In this document: in pieces, positions 19,376-29,339 of the stretch
How positions within the stretch are numbered: the stretch's first letter is position 1
Layout: every line of letters starts with the position of its first letter
Assembly (NCBI RefSeq): GCF_003408705.1
Contig: NZ_QAYL01000004.1
Location: 1-46,741, forward strand
DNA: 46,741 nt
Direction: 5' to 3'
From: Mycobacterium uberis
GTDB taxonomy: Bacteria > Actinomycetota > Actinomycetes > Mycobacteriales > Mycobacteriaceae
Position numbers and translations under genes: made by a program
Notes under the pieces: model-generated
What the model was told of the DNA's origin: nothing
Seen by the model: only the letters and a program-made list of their open reading frames with translations
Database searches by the model: none

Positions 19376-19519
19376 TCGTCGTGCCCGGTGCGCTATGATT
19401 TTTGGCACAGTGATGGTTAGGGGTATCGAAACCCGGTTTTCGAGCCGGTTTTGCGAATACGTAAACGTGGACGCTACCGGGTGGATCGGTGCCCGATACG
19501 ACGTGAGAGACTTGATAAC

Positions 19520-20458
19520 GTGACGCGTCCGCGATCCCCTATCGTGCCTGCTATGGCCGGTGCGGTTGACCTTTCCGGTCTGAAGCAGCGAGCTCAGCAG
19601 AAAGCTTCAGCAACTGCCTCCGCCAGCAGAGCAACATCAGCAGCGCGCGGCACGGATGGTCCCGAAAACACCTCGGTCACTGAGATCACAGAGGTCAACT
19701 TCGAAGATGAGGTGCTGGTCCGATCGAACGAAGTGCCGGTTGTGGTGCTGGTGTGGTCACCGCGCAGTGATGCATGCGTAAAGCTGTTCGAGACACTGTC
19801 CGGCTTGGCGGCCGCTGACGGTGCCTGGTCGTTGGCGACGGTCAACGTCGACGAGGCGCCCCAGGTGGCGCAGATCTTTGGTGTTGATGCGGTTCCGACC
19901 GTGGTCGCGCTGGCTGCCGGGCAGCCGCTATCTAGCTTTCAGGGCGTACAGCCCGCCGATCAGCTGCGACGTTGGATAAACTCGCTGCTTTCGGTGACAG
20001 CCAGCAAGCTGAGGCGGTCACCAGCTGGTTCCGAAGACTCGGCGGAAATAGATCCCGCCGTTGCCCAGGCTCGTCAGCAACTGGAGGCCGGCGACTTCGT
20101 CGCTGCGAAGCGGTCATATCAAGCGATAGTAGATGCCAATCCGGCCAGCGTCGAAGCTAAGGCCGCGATCCGGCAGATCGATTTCCTGACGCGTGCAACC
20201 GCGCAACGCTCCGACGCGGTCGCTGTCGCCGATGCCGCGCCGGGTGACATTGCGGCGGCGTTCGCGGCCGCCGATGTGCAAATTCTCAACCGAGATATGA
20301 CAGCAGCGTTCGATCGTCTGATTGCGTTGTTGCGCAGTACATCTGGAGACGAGCGAAGTTCGATACGTACTAGGCTGATTGAGCTGTTCGAGCTCTTCGA
20401 TCCTGCTGATCCCGACGTCATCGCTAGTAGGCGCAATCTTGCTAACGCACTGTACTGA
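19520..20458 (+). CDS. Thioredoxin-fold/TPR protein (CnoX-like, Rv1324-like)
   Basis: Intact, 312 residues from GTG 19520 (VTRPRSPIVPAMAGAVDLSG), which matches the family; an upstream in-frame extension to 19451 is unlikely. Residues about 60-165 form a thioredoxin fold (VVVLVWSPRSDACVKLFETL, VNVDEAPQVAQIFGVDAVPT, FQGVQPADQLRRWI). The CxxC redox motif is absent: the site reads SPRSDAC with a single Cys. Residues about 195-312 are a TPR-like helical domain (AQARQQLEAGDFVAAKRSYQ, LIELFELFDPADPDV). This matches the CnoX/YbbN type, a holdase chaperone that protects proteins from oxidation. It converges on glgB with only 8 bases between stops. Confidence 0.92.
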   Translation: MTRPRSPIVPAMAGAVDLSGLKQRAQQKASATASASRATSAARGTDGPENTSVTEITEVNFEDEVLVRSNEVPVVVLVWSPRSDACVKLFETLSGLAAADGAWSLATVNVDEAPQVAQIFGVDAVPTVVALAAGQPLSSFQGVQPADQLRRWINSLLSVTASKLRRSPAGSEDSAEIDPAVAQARQQLEAGDFVAAKRSYQAIVDANPASVEAKAAIRQIDFLTRATAQRSDAVAVADAAPGDIAAAFAAADVQILNRDMTAAFDRLIALLRSTSGDERSSIRTRLIELFELFDPADPDVIASRRNLANALY

Positions 20459-20466
20459 GTTTTGCG

Positions 20467-22662
20467 TTATTGTGGTTCTAACCACAATGCTGATATCGGC
20501 GGCAGCACCAGAGTCGCCGAGGCAGGGAAGCCGTGCCACGGGTCGTCGTTAGCGTTCACGCCGCCGAGGTTGCCGATTCCGGAGCCATTGTAGGCGGTAG
20601 CATCAGTGTTCAATATCTCGCGCCAGCGTCCGGCCAACGGCAGGCCGAGCCTGTAGTTATTGTGTTCTGAGCCAGCGAAATTGAACACACAGGCAAGGAC
20701 CGAGCCGTCGTGGGCATAGCGGAGGAAACCCAGTACGTTGTTAGCAGAATCGTTGGTGTCGATCCAGGAATAGCCCTCGGAAGTGGTGTCTTGACTCCAC
20801 AGCGCCGGGTGTTTGCGGTAGAGGACGTTGAGGTCACGCACGAGTCGTAGAATCCCGTTGGAGAAACCGTTTTCGTCAAGTTGGAACCAATCTAGGCCGC
20901 GCTGCTCTGACCATTCAGCGCGCTGGCCGAATTCCTGACCCATGAACAACAGTTGTTTGCCCGGGTGCGCCCACTGGTAGGCGAGCAGGCTGCGTAGTCC
21001 GGAGGCTTTGGCGTGGTTATTGCCCGGCATCCGTCCCCACAGCGTACCCTTGCCGTGCACCACCTCGTCGTGGCTGAGCGGCAACACGTAGTTCTCACTG
21101 AATGCGTACAGCATGGAGAACGTAATTTGGTTGTGGTGGTAACTGCGGTGCACTGGATCACGGCTGATGTAGTCGAGTGTGTCGTGCATCCATCCCATGT
21201 CCCACTTCATCGAGAACCCCAGTCCGCCAATGTTGGTCGGTCGTGTCACGCCGGGCCACGACGTTGACTCCTCGGCGATGGTGACGATGCCTGGCGCGGC
21301 CTTGTGTGCTGTGGCGTTCATCTCCTGCAGAAATTGCACTGCTTCTAAGTTCTCCCGCCCACCATATATATTCGGAGTCCAGCCTCCCTCGGGACGTGAG
21401 TAATCTAGGTATAACATCGACGCTACTGCGTCCACCCGGAATCCGTCGACATGGAACTCTTCGAGCCAGTACAACGCATTGGCCACTAAAAAGTTCCGGA
21501 CTTCCGGACGTCCGAAATCGAATACGTAAGTGCCCCAGTCTAATTGTTCACCGCGCATAGGATCGGAATGCTCGTAGAGGGGTGTCCCATCAAATCGCCC
21601 CAGCGCCCATGCGTCCTTTGGAAAGTGTGCCGGTACCCAATCCACGATGACACCGATGTCGGCTTGGTGCAACGCGTCGACCAACGCTCGGAAGTCGTCG
21701 GGAGTGCCAAATCGTGACGACGGCGCGTAGTAGGACGTGACCTGGTATCCCCACGATCCAGCGAACGGATGCTCCGCAACAGGAAGCATCTCAATGTGGG
21801 TAAATTGATTTTTTGCAACGTAATCCGTCAATTCATAGGACATTTGACGATAACTGAGTCCGGGACGCCAGGAGCCGAGATGGACCTCGTAGATGCTCAT
21901 AGGCTCAAACACTGGGTTGCGCTGCGCACGCTGTGCCATCCACTTGTCGTCGCTCCAAGTGTAGTTACTCGATGTGACCCGCGATGCTGTCTGCGGTGCC
22001 ACCTCGGTACCGAAGGCGAGCGGGTCGGCCCGATCGGTGATCACACCGTCGGCGCCGTGCACCCGGAATTTGTACAGGCCATCGACAGGGAAGTCGGGCC
22101 AGAACAATTCCCATACACCGGAGGAGCCCAGTACTCGCATGGGCGCGTCATTGCTACTCCAGCCGTTGAACTCGCCGATCAAACTGACGCCTTCGGCGTT
22201 AGGTGCCCATACGGCGAACGATACCCCGTCCACCACGCCGTCAGCTGTGGTGAACGAGCGTCGTTGAGCACCAAGGACTTTCCATATCCGCTCATGTCGG
22301 CCCTCGGCGAATAGATGAAGGTCGACTTCGCCCAGGGTGGGTAGAAAATGGTAGGCGTCAGCGACGATTACTGGGTCGCAGTAGCCATAGTTCACCTGCA
22401 GTCGGTAGTCGATGAGGTCGACGAACGGTATCGCCACAGCGAATAAGCCAGATTCGAGGTGCTGCAGTGGGAACCGGTCATCACCCACCACCGCGACAAT
22501 ATCAACCGCGTGCGGTCGAAACACTCGGATAACAGTGTGATCGGCATATTCGTGAGCGCCTAGGATGCTATGCGGATTGTGGTGTGCGCCGGCCAGTAAG
22601 CGTGTCATGTCGGCTGGCTCGGGCTTCAGGTAGCTCTCGGTGAGTCGGTCGGTTCGGCTCAT
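20467..22662 (-). CDS. glgB: 1,4-alpha-glucan branching enzyme GlgB
   Basis: Intact, 731 residues, the usual mycobacterial length. The ATG at 22662 ([20 protein letters not shown]) has a purine-rich site just upstream (ggagggaaagaacgt) and matches the family. Two N-terminal CBM48-type modules are visible ([31 protein letters not shown]). The GH13 barrel follows: region I DWVPAHFP, nucleophile Asp in [16 protein letters not shown], acid/base Glu in [11 protein letters not shown], and Asp in [11 protein letters not shown]. The C-terminal beta domain ends [16 protein letters not shown]. GlgB transfers glucan segments to alpha-1,6 branches. It starts 23 bases after the glgE stop on the same strand, so the two are probably cotranscribed and act in sequence: GlgE extends, GlgB branches. 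Confidence 0.97.
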   Translation of the reverse strand: MSRTDRLTESYLKPEPADMTRLLAGAHHNPHSILGAHEYADHTVIRVFRPHAVDIVAVVGDDRFPLQHLESGLFAVAIPFVDLIDYRLQVNYGYCDPVIVADAYHFLPTLGEVDLHLFAEGRHERIWKVLGAQRRSFTTADGVVDGVSFAVWAPNAEGVSLIGEFNGWSSNDAPMRVLGSSGVWELFWPDFPVDGLYKFRVHGADGVITDRADPLAFGTEVAPQTASRVTSSNYTWSDDKWMAQRAQRNPVFEPMSIYEVHLGSWRPGLSYRQMSYELTDYVAKNQFTHIEMLPVAEHPFAGSWGYQVTSYYAPSSRFGTPDDFRALVDALHQADIGVIVDWVPAHFPKDAWALGRFDGTPLYEHSDPMRGEQLDWGTYVFDFGRPEVRNFLVANALYWLEEFHVDGFRVDAVASMLYLDYSRPEGGWTPNIYGGRENLEAVQFLQEMNATAHKAAPGIVTIAEESTSWPGVTRPTNIGGLGFSMKWDMGWMHDTLDYISRDPVHRSYHHNQITFSMLYAFSENYVLPLSHDEVVHGKGTLWGRMPGNNHAKASGLRSLLAYQWAHPGKQLLFMGQEFGQRAEWSEQRGLDWFQLDENGFSNGILRLVRDLNVLYRKHPALWSQDTTSEGYSWIDTNDSANNVLGFLRYAHDGSVLACVFNFAGSEHNNYRLGLPLAGRWREILNTDATAYNGSGIGNLGGVNANDDPWHGFPASATLVLPPISALWLEPQ
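20469..20488. terminator. Perfect 9-bp hairpin between convergent genes
   Basis: ATTGTGGTT (20469-20477), CT, AACCACAAT (20480-20488) form a perfect stem with a 2-base loop. It lies at the last codons of glgB and 10 bases after the stop of the thioredoxin-like gene. On the plus strand no U-run follows; on the minus strand the stem is followed by AACGCAAAAC. A bidirectional hairpin that limits read-through between convergent genes is plausible. It is partly forced by the glgB coding sequence. Confidence 0.4.
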
Positions 22663-22685
22663 ACGTTCTTTCCCTCCGTTTCCTT

Positions 22686-24851
22686 TCACCTCCTGCGTAG
22701 CAGCGCGATTCCTGATTCGTATGGTAGAAGTGGCATGTTGATGATGTGAGCGACTTCCTGTTTCGGATCGATGCGGATGTAATTCGCTTGCCCCCATTGG
22801 TATTGCTGGCCAGTTATCTCATCGCGCACCCAAAACCTTTCGTAGGTATCCATACCCAATGCGGGCATGTCTAACCACAGTGTCGCTTCTTCAGGGCCAA
22901 ATGCGTTAAGTGTCACCACTACCAGTACACAGTCTCCGGTGGCCGGATCGAACTTGCTATATGCTAGTAAGGCCTCATTGTCCACATGGTGGAAATGAAT
23001 GGTGCGTAACTGCTGTAGTGCGGGATGTAGCCGTCGAATTTCGTTGATCTGCTTAATGAATGGTTCTAATGATTTGCCTTCGGCGAGTGCGCCAGCATAG
23101 TCGCGCGGACGCAATTCATATTTTTCCGAATCCAGATATTCTTCGCTGCCCTCCCGTACCGGACGATGCTCGAACAGCTCATAACCAGAGTACACTCCCC
23201 AAGTCGGACTCATAGTTGCCGCCAGCACAGCGCGGATCGCGAACATGCCCGGGCCATCATGTTGGAGTACCGCGTGCAGGATGTCAGGGGTGTTGACGAA
23301 CAGGTTCGGCCGGTGGTAGTCGGCGAGTTTGGCTATTTCGTTACCGAATTCGATGAGCTCCCACTTAGCTGTACGCCAGGTGAAATGGGTATAGGATTGC
23401 GTGAAGCCGATCTTGGCCAACCCGTACTGGCGTGCCGGCGGCGTAAAGGCTTCGGATAAGAAGAGTACGTCGGGGTTGGTAGTCTTGATCTGACCGATCA
23501 GCCAGGACCAGAAGTTGGGTGGCTTGGTGTGTGGATTGTCAACTCGAAAGAACCTGACGCCGTGGTCGATCCAGTGTCGCGCTACGCGCAGCACTTCGTC
23601 GTAGAGGCCAGCAGGATCGTTGTCGAAATTCAAGGGATAGATGTCCTGGTATTTCTTCGGAGGATTTTCCGCGTAAGCGATTGTACCGTCAGGTAATTCG
23701 GTGAACCAATGTCGATGTTCTCTGGCCCATGGATGATCCGGAGCACATTGCAGCGCCAGGTCCAGAGCCACCTCCATGCCCAGGTTACGTGCCGCGGCGA
23801 CGAAGTCGTCAAAGTCATCGATAGTGCCCAGGCTTGGATGAACCGCATCGTGGCCGCCCTCGTCACTACCGATCGCCCATGGAGATCCGATATCTGTCGG
23901 TGTGGCGGTAGGGGAGTTGTTGCGTCCTTTGCGATGTATCTTGCCGATCGGATGGATCGGTGGCAGGTACACCACATCGAATCCCATGTTGGCGATACGC
24001 GGAAGTGCTGCGGCTGCGGTGGCGAAGGTGCCGTGCACCGGGTTTCCGTCGATGTCCCAGCCGCCGGTCGAGCGTGGAAACATTTCGTACCAGGAGCCGA
24101 AGCGGGCCAACGGCCGATCCACCCATACTTCGAACTGTTCGCCGTGTGTAACCAGTTCCCGTAGCGGGTAGTTTGTCAAAAGTTCATCGATTTCGGGTGC
24201 CAGTGCCAGCGCGGTGCGAGTCACTGGATTTCCGGGGGTCCGTAACGTTGCCGCGGCCGTCAGCAGCGGACTGCGCAGCGCGCGCGGCACACCGGTTGCG
24301 GCACGTTCGAACAGCGCGGCTCCGATCAAAAGATCGTTGGACAATTCCGTCTCACCCTGACCAGCGTCCAACTTGGCAATCAACCTATGTCGCCAAGTGT
24401 GCATTGGGTCGGCCCAGCCGTCGACTCGGAAAGTCCACAATCCGACGCGATCGGGGGTGAACTGACCGTGAAAAACATAGGGTTCTTGACCCATTGTCAT
24501 GTGAATCAGTAGCGGTTCTACTCGTTGGGTCTGTGCGGGTGTGGTTGTCGGGCTTGCTTCGGGGGACTGGGCCGCTTTGATCCGGCGGGTTTCTGTCGTG
24601 AGCGGATAGCGCAGCCCGAGATAGCGGACGACTAGGGTGGCTGCGACGGCTTCGTGGCCTTCTCGCCATACCGTGGCGCTGACCGGGACTATCTCGCTGA
24701 CTACGGCTTTGGCGGGATAAACGCCGCAGGAGACGACCGGTGCGACATTATCGATCTCGACCCGACCGGGCACCATCACTCCTTCTACTCCGTGGCTGAC
24801 CCGCACGAGGGCGACCCCATGTACTCTGCCGGAGAATGCCCCACTAGCCAT
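22686..24851 (-). CDS. glgE: Alpha-1,4-glucan:maltose-1-phosphate maltosyltransferase GlgE
   Basis: Intact, up to 721 residues from ATG 24851. The family is about 700 long and alignment begins near [20 protein letters not shown], so a start near residues 16-26 is also possible. The N-domain (residues about 30-250) is followed by the GH13_3 barrel. [12 protein letters not shown] and [20 protein letters not shown] are signature stretches. The nucleophile Asp lies in [15 protein letters not shown], the acid/base Glu in [10 protein letters not shown] and the third Asp in [11 protein letters not shown]. GlgE transfers maltosyl units from maltose-1-phosphate to growing alpha-glucan for glycogen and capsule. 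In M. tuberculosis its loss poisons cells through maltose-1-phosphate. It diverges from glgP, and glgB follows 23 bases downstream. Confidence 0.96.
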   Translation of the reverse strand: MASGAFSGRVHGVALVRVSHGVEGVMVPGRVEIDNVAPVVSCGVYPAKAVVSEIVPVSATVWREGHEAVAATLVVRYLGLRYPLTTETRRIKAAQSPEASPTTTPAQTQRVEPLLIHMTMGQEPYVFHGQFTPDRVGLWTFRVDGWADPMHTWRHRLIAKLDAGQGETELSNDLLIGAALFERAATGVPRALRSPLLTAAATLRTPGNPVTRTALALAPEIDELLTNYPLRELVTHGEQFEVWVDRPLARFGSWYEMFPRSTGGWDIDGNPVHGTFATAAAALPRIANMGFDVVYLPPIHPIGKIHRKGRNNSPTATPTDIGSPWAIGSDEGGHDAVHPSLGTIDDFDDFVAAARNLGMEVALDLALQCAPDHPWAREHRHWFTELPDGTIAYAENPPKKYQDIYPLNFDNDPAGLYDEVLRVARHWIDHGVRFFRVDNPHTKPPNFWSWLIGQIKTTNPDVLFLSEAFTPPARQYGLAKIGFTQSYTHFTWRTAKWELIEFGNEIAKLADYHRPNLFVNTPDILHAVLQHDGPGMFAIRAVLAATMSPTWGVYSGYELFEHRPVREGSEEYLDSEKYELRPRDYAGALAEGKSLEPFIKQINEIRRLHPALQQLRTIHFHHVDNEALLAYSKFDPATGDCVLVVVTLNAFGPEEATLWLDMPALGMDTYERFWVRDEITGQQYQWGQANYIRIDPKQEVAHIINMPLLPYESGIALLRRR

Positions 24852-24875
24852 CGGATACCCACCCTAGTGGCTAGT
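24843..24875. promoter_or_regulatory. 8-bp inverted repeat in glgE-glgP divergent region
   Basis: ACTAGCCA (24843-24850) and TGGCTAGT (24868-24875) are perfect inverted arms separated by 17 bases. They lie on the glgE side of the divergent glgE/glgP intergenic region, overlapping the ATG of the longest glgE reading. A dyad here could be an operator controlling both glucan genes. If it is real, the glgE start may lie further inside. Confidence 0.4.
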
Positions 24876-24945
24876 CATACTCCCGCGGACAAACGGTTGC
24901 TAAGTAGTCATGCGTACACCGGAATCCTCAGTAAGGTGATGACGT

Positions 24946-27564
24946 GTGAAAGCCCTTCGCCGCTTTACCGTCCGCGCTCACCTCCCCGACCGCCTCGCAG
25001 CCCTAGAACAGCTATCGACCAACCTGCGGTGGTCGTGGGACAAGCCGACGCAAGATCTGTTCGCAGCCATCGACCCAACGCTGTGGGCGCAGTGCGGCAA
25101 TGATCCGGTGGCGCTACTAGGGGTGGTGAATTCGTCACGGCTCGACGAGTTGGCATTCGACGAAGGGTTTCTGAACCAACTTGATGAGTCAGCTGCCGCC
25201 TTGAACAACTATCTAAGCCGTTCGCGATGGTATCGGCACCAGCAGGCAGGTGTTGCGATGCCGACCGCCATTGCGTACTTTTCAATGGAGTTCGGCGTTG
25301 CTGAGGTGCTACCCAATTACTCGGGTGGCCTCGGCATCTTGGCCGGCGACCATCTGAAGGCCGCTTCCGATCTAGGGGTGCCGCTTATTGCGGTGGGCCT
25401 CTACTATCGCTCCGGGTACTTCCGGCAGTCTTTGACCGTGGATGGCTGGCAACACGAGACCTATCCGTCGCTAGATCCGCAAGGGCTGCCGTTGCGGCTG
25501 CTCATTGCTGACAACGGCGATCCTGTGCTGGTGGAGCTGGCCTTGCCTGACTCTGCACAGCTGCGGGCTCGGATTTGGGTTGCGCAGGTGGGCCGTGTTC
25601 CGTTGCTCTTGCTGGACTCCGACATCCCGGAAAACGAGCACGATCTGCGGGGTGTCACCGACCGTCTCTACGGAGGCGATCAGGAGCATCGCATCAAGCA
25701 AGAAGTTCTGGTCGGTATTGGTGGTGTGCGGGCGATCCGCGCGTTTACCGCCATCGAGGGGTTGCCCGCCCCTGAAGTATTTCACATGAATGAGGGCCAC
25801 GCCGGATTTCTCGGAGCCGAACGCATTCGCGAATTGGTCACCGATTCGGGACTGGACTTCGACACCGCACTGACAGTCGTGCGATCCAGCACGGTGTTTA
25901 CCACGCACACCCCGGTTCCTGCCGGTATCGACCGGTTCCCGGTAGAGCTGGTGCGACGCTATTTCGATGGCAATCCTAATGGGTCCGATGGGCCGGGGGC
26001 GTCGGCGCTGCTGCCGGGTGTGCCTGTGCAGCGAATTCTCGCACTTGGCGCCGAGGACGATCCGACCAAATTCAACATGGCCCATATGGGTCTGCGGCTG
26101 GCGCAACGGGCTAACGGCGTCTCACAGCTGCACGGCCGCGTGAGCCGGGCCATGTTCCGCGAGCTGTGGCGCGGATTCGACCAAGACGAAGTGCCGATTG
26201 GGTCGATCACCAACGGCGTTCATGCACATACTTGGGCGGCGCCCCAGTGGTTACAGCTGGGACGCGAACTGACTGGATCGGATTCGTTCAGTGACTCCGG
26301 TGTCTGGCTACGATTGCAACAAGTCGATCCCGGCCATCTGTGGTGGATACGCTCGCGACTTCGCTCGCAGCTGATCGATGACATTCGGGTTTGGCTGCGT
26401 CGCTCCTGGTTGGAACGCGGCGCGTCGGACGCCGAACTGGGCTGGATCGAAGCGGCCTTTGATCCGAATGTGTTGACCATTGGCTTCGCCCGCCGCGTTC
26501 CCACGTATAAGCGCCTCACCCTGATACTGCGTGATCCGGATCGGTTAGAACGGCTGCTGCTCGACGACAACAAGCCGATTCAGCTGATCGTCGCCGGTAA
26601 GTCGCACCCCGCTGATAACGGTGGCAAGGCGCTGATCCAGCAGGTGGTGCGGTTCGCTGACCGGCCGCAGGTACGCCACCGTATCGCCTTCCTATCCGAT
26701 TACGATATGTCGATGGCCCGAAAGTTATATTGGGGCTGTGATGTTTGGCTAAACAATCCGCTGCGACCGTTGGAGGCGTGCGGTACCTCAGGGATGAAGA
26801 GCGCTCTGAATGGCGGATTGAATCTGTCCATCCGCGACGGCTGGTGGGACGAGTGGTATGACGGCGAAAACGGTTGGGAGATACCGTCTGCCAGCAACGT
26901 GGCGGACGAGGATCGTCGCGACAATCTGGAGGCCAGCGTGCTCTACGATCTCCTAGAACATGCGGTGGTACCGAAGTTCTATGAACGTAACGAACGCGGG
27001 GTCCCGCTGCGGTGGATCGAGATGGTGCGGCACACCTTGCAAACACTTGGGCCGAAAGTGTTGGCTTCCCGCATGGTGCGTGACTATGTCGAACACTACT
27101 ATCTGCCCGCGGCGCAGTCGCTGCGCAGGACGGTCGCGGCGCCTGAGGGCGACGATACGGCGGGCGAGGTGTTCAGCGCGGCCCGTGAGCTGGCTGCCTA
27201 TCGGCGGCGCGTAGAAGAAGCATGGCCAATGATTGACATCACCGATGTCGACAGCACCGGTTTGCCCGACACCCCAGTGCTTGGGTTGAAGCTGACCTTG
27301 ACCGCCACCGTGCAGCTGGCCGGGTTAGATCCCGGCGAGGTGACGGTGCAGGCGGTGCTCGGCAGGGTGGACAGCAGTGACATGTTGCTGGATCCGGTCA
27401 CTGTCGAGATGGCGCACACAGATACTGCCGAGGGCGGCAACGAGATCTTTTCGACGACTACGTTGCTGCCACTGGCGGGAGTGGTCGGATACACGGTGCG
27501 CGTGCTGCCGCGCCATCCGATGCTCGCGGCCAGCAACGAGTTCGGTCTGGTCACCCTCGCCTAG
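24946..27564 (+). CDS. glgP: Glycogen (alpha-glucan) phosphorylase GlgP
   Basis: Intact, 872 residues, close to the mycobacterial GlgP length. The GTG at 24946 (VKALRRFTVRAHLPDRLAAL) matches the family. This is the actinobacterial branch of GT35, with an N-terminal DUF3417 segment (residues 1-120). Key stretches are FSMEFGVAEVLPNYSGGLGI, VFHMNEGHAGFLGAERIREL and FTTHTPVPAGIDRF. The C-terminal domain has GFARRVPTYKRLTL and the pyridoxal-phosphate lysine region ACGTSGMKSALNGGLNLSIR. GlgP releases glucose-1-phosphate from alpha-1,4 glucan ends. It diverges from glgE across about 95 bases. Together with glgE and glgB it makes an intact build-and-recycle module. Confidence 0.97.
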   Translation: MKALRRFTVRAHLPDRLAALEQLSTNLRWSWDKPTQDLFAAIDPTLWAQCGNDPVALLGVVNSSRLDELAFDEGFLNQLDESAAALNNYLSRSRWYRHQQAGVAMPTAIAYFSMEFGVAEVLPNYSGGLGILAGDHLKAASDLGVPLIAVGLYYRSGYFRQSLTVDGWQHETYPSLDPQGLPLRLLIADNGDPVLVELALPDSAQLRARIWVAQVGRVPLLLLDSDIPENEHDLRGVTDRLYGGDQEHRIKQEVLVGIGGVRAIRAFTAIEGLPAPEVFHMNEGHAGFLGAERIRELVTDSGLDFDTALTVVRSSTVFTTHTPVPAGIDRFPVELVRRYFDGNPNGSDGPGASALLPGVPVQRILALGAEDDPTKFNMAHMGLRLAQRANGVSQLHGRVSRAMFRELWRGFDQDEVPIGSITNGVHAHTWAAPQWLQLGRELTGSDSFSDSGVWLRLQQVDPGHLWWIRSRLRSQLIDDIRVWLRRSWLERGASDAELGWIEAAFDPNVLTIGFARRVPTYKRLTLILRDPDRLERLLLDDNKPIQLIVAGKSHPADNGGKALIQQVVRFADRPQVRHRIAFLSDYDMSMARKLYWGCDVWLNNPLRPLEACGTSGMKSALNGGLNLSIRDGWWDEWYDGENGWEIPSASNVADEDRRDNLEASVLYDLLEHAVVPKFYERNERGVPLRWIEMVRHTLQTLGPKVLASRMVRDYVEHYYLPAAQSLRRTVAAPEGDDTAGEVFSAARELAAYRRRVEEAWPMIDITDVDSTGLPDTPVLGLKLTLTATVQLAGLDPGEVTVQAVLGRVDSSDMLLDPVTVEMAHTDTAEGGNEIFSTTTLLPLAGVVGYTVRVLPRHPMLAASNEFGLVTLA

Positions 27565-29300
27565 CAGGTGGTCTCCACCACACCTTATGGACTTGCTGCG
27601 GATCCTGCAGCCGCTTGCGCCGCTCCTCGTGTGCGTCACCGAACTGAAACTCCTGATTTCCGGCGATTAGTTTGCGCAGCACCGACGAAACAAGGATCTT
27701 GTCGTTCTTTGCCTTCACCGCGATTCGTGCCGCGAAGATCACATTGTGAACAAAGAAGTCCTCCTGCTCGCGGATCACTTCGCCAGCGTGCAGTCCGATC
27801 CAGACATGTGGTAACCGGCTACCGGTACGATCGCGACGCTCAGCGAAGTCGTGCTGGATCACTATCGCACAGCGGACCGCGCTGCTGGCGCTGCCGAAAG
27901 CAGCTCTAGATCCATCGCCCTGCGATGTGACCGCAAAGCTGCGGTGCACTGTCAGGTGATGACGGATGACCGCGTTGTGGTTGTGTAGCAGCTTGAGCCA
28001 CCGCTCGTAACCGAGCTGCTCAGTAAGTACCGTTGAGCCTTCGGTGTCGGAGAACATGATCGTGATCATTCCGTCGGGCACCGCTACCGTGCGCAGGTCG
28101 GGCCGGTTCAGTTCGACGGATTGCGCAACGCTATCCAGTCTTGTTCAGTCGTACACCGGCTTCGGTTCTAGAGGCCGCTTGATGCTCCTGGTGCAGTCGC
28201 GTGAGTCGTTCGACTCCGACGTGCATGCCAATTACGTCGCACCAGCGCAAGCTTGTGGTCTATCAGATCTATCGTCTTCTGTTGATCCGCGTGGTCAGTT
28301 CTGTCGAGCAGCGTGCTGCGCGTACTCGTAGGGTCACATAGATCGAGCCGATCTCGACGTTGTGCGCCAGCGGGAGTTCAAGGTGGCGCACGGTATCCTT
28401 GCTGCGGCCGGGTCGCCGCGACGGCGAAGCCCAGGAACGCCTGCTTGGAGCCGAGGCAGCGGCTCCTGTGAGAAATAGTGTGCAGGTGATCCGCATAGGG
28501 TGAGCAACAGGCCGTACAGTCGGTTTGCGGCGACGCTGTCGCCGACTGCAAGCGACATAATGGTGCAGCCCATAGACCGACGTCAACCCACTGGTGTGCA
28601 CGAACGCCGCGAAGCCGTCGGCCGCAAGCGCGGAGAACCTAACACTGTGGCCTCGTCGAGCTGGTCTGTTTCGGTGAGCATCCACACATGCGCCGGCAGC
28701 CATGCCTGATTGTAGCGTGGTGGCCTTGCGGCCGACATCGGTGAGCTGAGCTAGGCTGTCATCCACTAACCGGGTCAGAATGACTGCGCAGTAAAAGTGA
28801 CTCTGGCATCAGGGCCCGCATGGTGCAGAACACCGCCTCCTTCCGTACGTGGCGTGGTTGGTGCAGTTCGTCCGCAAACCGGTCACATATCTGGGTACTC
28901 TGCATCAAACGCTTGAAAGTCGCCAAGTTGTGCGCGATGAACGGCAGGTGTTAACCCTAGAACTCCATGTCGCGGTCATCTGCGATGCGGGCGATCCATA
29001 CCACCTCCTTGCCGGCCGCGACCGCCTTCTCAATCTGGTCGGGGCCTAACGTTGACCACTGGCGGCTGTTCATGGCCAACAACAAGCTCTTCGGGGCGCT
29101 GACCATGCGCAGCTATTTCTTATTCCTGCACGCTGATCTGGTTGGCTGCTGCCAGCACCCCTTTACAGCAAAGCTCGAGCGTAAGCCGAGCCGGCACTTG
29201 CATGGGCAACGTGCTGTCACACGCCAGCAACGCCTCGAGTGCCTCATTAACTATTGTCACTAGCTGGTCATCGGCACGAACAGTACTCGAGAAGCCGTCC
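27551..29300 (-). pseudogene. TPR-domain/class III cyclase signalling protein pseudogene
   Basis: The minus strand carries, in order, TLPMQVPARLTLELCCKGVL (near 29200), AMNSRQWSTLGPDQIEKAVA with AGKEVVWIARIADDRDMEF (near 29080-28960), FIAHNLATFKRLMQ, CDRFADELHQPRH, WMLTETDQLDEAT near 28680, and LAHNVEIGSIYV near 28370. MHVGVERLTRLHQEHQAAS follows near 28230-28170. This is a TPR region in several frames. The C-terminal cyclase domain (28081-27551) is one open stretch: MITIMFSDTEGST, SQGDGSRAAFGSASS, IGLHAGEVIREQEDFFVHN, FAARIA. At the conserved VN.AAR site the Asn reads Ile. The ATPase-like N-terminus expected from related proteins is missing. It sits where M. tuberculosis has dinG, and it overlaps the last codons of glgP. 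Confidence 0.75.
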
Positions 29301-29339
29301 TAAATTGCCGGCTCCGTATCTCAGCGCGGTTTGGGTGTA

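Noticed and set aside
21769..22314. Long open frame on the plus strand opposite glgB (181 codons)
   Set aside because: It lies antisense to conserved GlgB codons, has no family motif and is explained by the high-GC frame of the real gene; the same holds for antisense frames in glgE, glgP and the Rv1333-type gene.
22662..22797. Longer glgB start upstream of 22662
   Set aside because: The extension would overlap the end of glgE and has no family similarity; the ATG at 22662 has a purine-rich site and matches the family length.
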